Source: Planctomycetota bacterium (GTDB lineage Bacteria > Planctomycetota > UBA1135 > GCA-002686595). Taken from it: DNA of 33,005 bases. The notes below the pieces were generated by a model that worked only from the letters and a program-made list of their open reading frames with translations, was not told the DNA's origin and made no database searches. Positions 32,341 to 33,005 of the stretch are shown here, one piece after another (the stretch's first letter is position 1; every line of letters begins with the position of its first letter). Made by a program: the position numbers and the translations under genes. Location of the stretch: positions 1 to 33,005 of the forward strand of contig JAPKBR010000038.1 of NCBI GenBank assembly GCA_028823345.1, given 5' to 3'.

Positions 32341-33005
32341 TTAGACCGCAGCGTCCGCGGCCGCAGCCGCAGCGACTGCCCTGGCAACCGCCGGGGCGGT
32401 TTCTTTTTCTAGAGCGCTGGGCAGGATGCGATCGGCGGTCGGGGTCTGAACGCAGTCCGCTAGGGCATGGGCGGCGCGCAGCATCATGTGCGAGGTGATG
32501 CGCGGAGCACGCGCATCCAGGGCACCACGGAAAATTCCCGGGAAGGCCAGCACGTTGTTGACCTGGTTGGGGAAGTCGCTGCGCCCCGTGCCCACCACCA
32601 CCGCGCCCGCATCAAGCGCCACCTGGGGCGTGATCTCAGGTGTGGGGTTGGCCATGGGGAAGAGGATCGGATTGGGCGCCATGCGGCGTACGTCGTCGCC
32701 GTTGAGCACGTTGCCGACACTCACGCCGATAAAGACGTCGGCGCCTTCGAGCATTTCGTGCACATCGCCGTCGCGGCCTTGCCGGTTGGTGTAGCTCAGT
32801 AGCTCGAGCTTGGCGGGAGTGAGGTTCTCGCGCGCGGGGCCGATGGCCCCGCGGCTGTCACAGACCACCACGTCGGCAACCGGGCTGCATGCCTTCTCGT
32901 CGTAGCCTACGCAGCGCAGGAGCTTGGCGATGGCCGTACCTGCAGCACCGGCGCCGTTGACCACGACCTTGAGGGATTCGGGATCGCGTCCCGTGACTTT
33001 GGCGG
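32341..33005 (-). CDS. Malic enzyme, C-terminal NAD(P)-binding part (5' end outside the window)
   Basis: The frame runs off the window edge, and 221 codons are visible. The Rossmann motif is VVVNGAGAAGTAIAKLL. DSRGAI follows, then the conserved malic-enzyme blocks VFIGVS, FPMANPTPEITP, VVGTGRSDFPNQVNNVLAFPGIFRGALDARA and MLRAAHALA. The enzyme decarboxylates malate to pyruvate with reduction of NAD(P)+. The protein stops about 60 residues after the last block, in an Ala-rich tail, so this copy lacks the phosphotransacetylase-like domain of long MaeB proteins. The missing N-terminal catalytic domain lies beyond position 33005. The cofactor cannot be assigned safely. Confidence 0.93.
   Translation of the reverse strand, partial: AKVTGRDPESLKVVVNGAGAAGTAIAKLLRCVGYDEKACSPVADVVVCDSRGAIGPARENLTPAKLELLSYTNRQGRDGDVHEMLEGADVFIGVSVGNVLNGDDVRRMAPNPILFPMANPTPEITPQVALDAGAVVVGTGRSDFPNQVNNVLAFPGIFRGALDARAPRITSHMMLRAAHALADCVQTPTADRILPSALEKETAPAVARAVAAAAAADAAV

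Noticed and set aside
1..33005. Mobile elements, CRISPR arrays, tRNA or rRNA genes
   Set aside because: No transposase or integrase genes, regularly spaced direct repeats, or tRNA/rRNA-like sequences were seen on reading both strands.

Overview
The window is about 33 kb of fairly GC-rich (roughly 60% by eye), densely coded chromosomal DNA. It carries no recognisable mobile element, CRISPR array, tRNA or rRNA. The gene content points to a Planctomycetota (PVC-group) bacterium, probably a free-living, possibly marine, glycan degrader. The main reasons are a giant secreted protein that joins a PVC-type dehydrogenase-like propeller, HEAT repeats, a PVC-type cytochrome c module and a 3-keto-disaccharide hydrolase domain, together with a secreted sulfatase, a sialate O-acetylesterase and a long SSS-family symporter. 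Most start codons lack a good Shine-Dalgarno (SD) sequence, which fits that phylum. The taxonomic assignment is an inference from family content only.

Layout. (1) 119-5563: a secreted HEAT-repeat protein (-), a sulfatase (+), a small basic protein (-) and a secreted YVTN-type beta-propeller (+). (2) 5552-15253: an SSS-family Na+/solute symporter (-), then, divergently, the 1729-aa oxidoreductase/hydrolase fusion and a sialate O-acetylesterase (+). This looks like a locus for uptake, oxidation, 3-keto cleavage, de-acetylation and desulfation of carbohydrate. (3) 18698-15281 (-): a three-gene cluster joined by two 4-bp ATGA overlaps. It encodes a kinase-fold protein with a membrane tail that may be a pseudokinase, a lipoprotein beta-lactamase-fold serine hydrolase, and a one-span MORN/YwqK-like protein. 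(4) 22316-18851 (-): the class I ribonucleotide reductase pair nrdA-nrdB, with a promoter embedded in a tandem NrdR operator.

(5) 25162-22563 (-): a carboxypeptidase-regulatory-domain membrane-anchored protein and a DinB-fold protein. A TPR-like lipoprotein (+) is divergent from them. (6) 29533-26370 (-): an alkaline-phosphatase-superfamily lipoprotein whose gene overlaps by 4 bp that of a GT39/TMTC-like polytopic glycosyltransferase. (7) 31102-29874 (-): a bacilliredoxin (CGC motif) followed by a MarR regulator with one cysteine in its first helix. In Bacillus the bacilliredoxins reactivate the one-Cys MarR regulator OhrR, so the pairing suggests a thiol-redox sensing unit. (8) 33005-31277 (-): the 3' part of a malic enzyme gene cut by the window edge, a small four-span membrane protein, a 34-aa microprotein gene too short for ordinary ORF calling, and a two-CxxC protein overlapping it. 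The last two have unusually strong SD sequences for this window.

The most interesting items are the all-in-one oxidase/3-keto-hydrolase protein, a non-canonical insertion in the symporter, the pseudokinase-hydrolase-MORN operon, the bacilliredoxin/one-Cys MarR neighbourhood, the microprotein, and the NrdR double box wrapped round the nrdA promoter.
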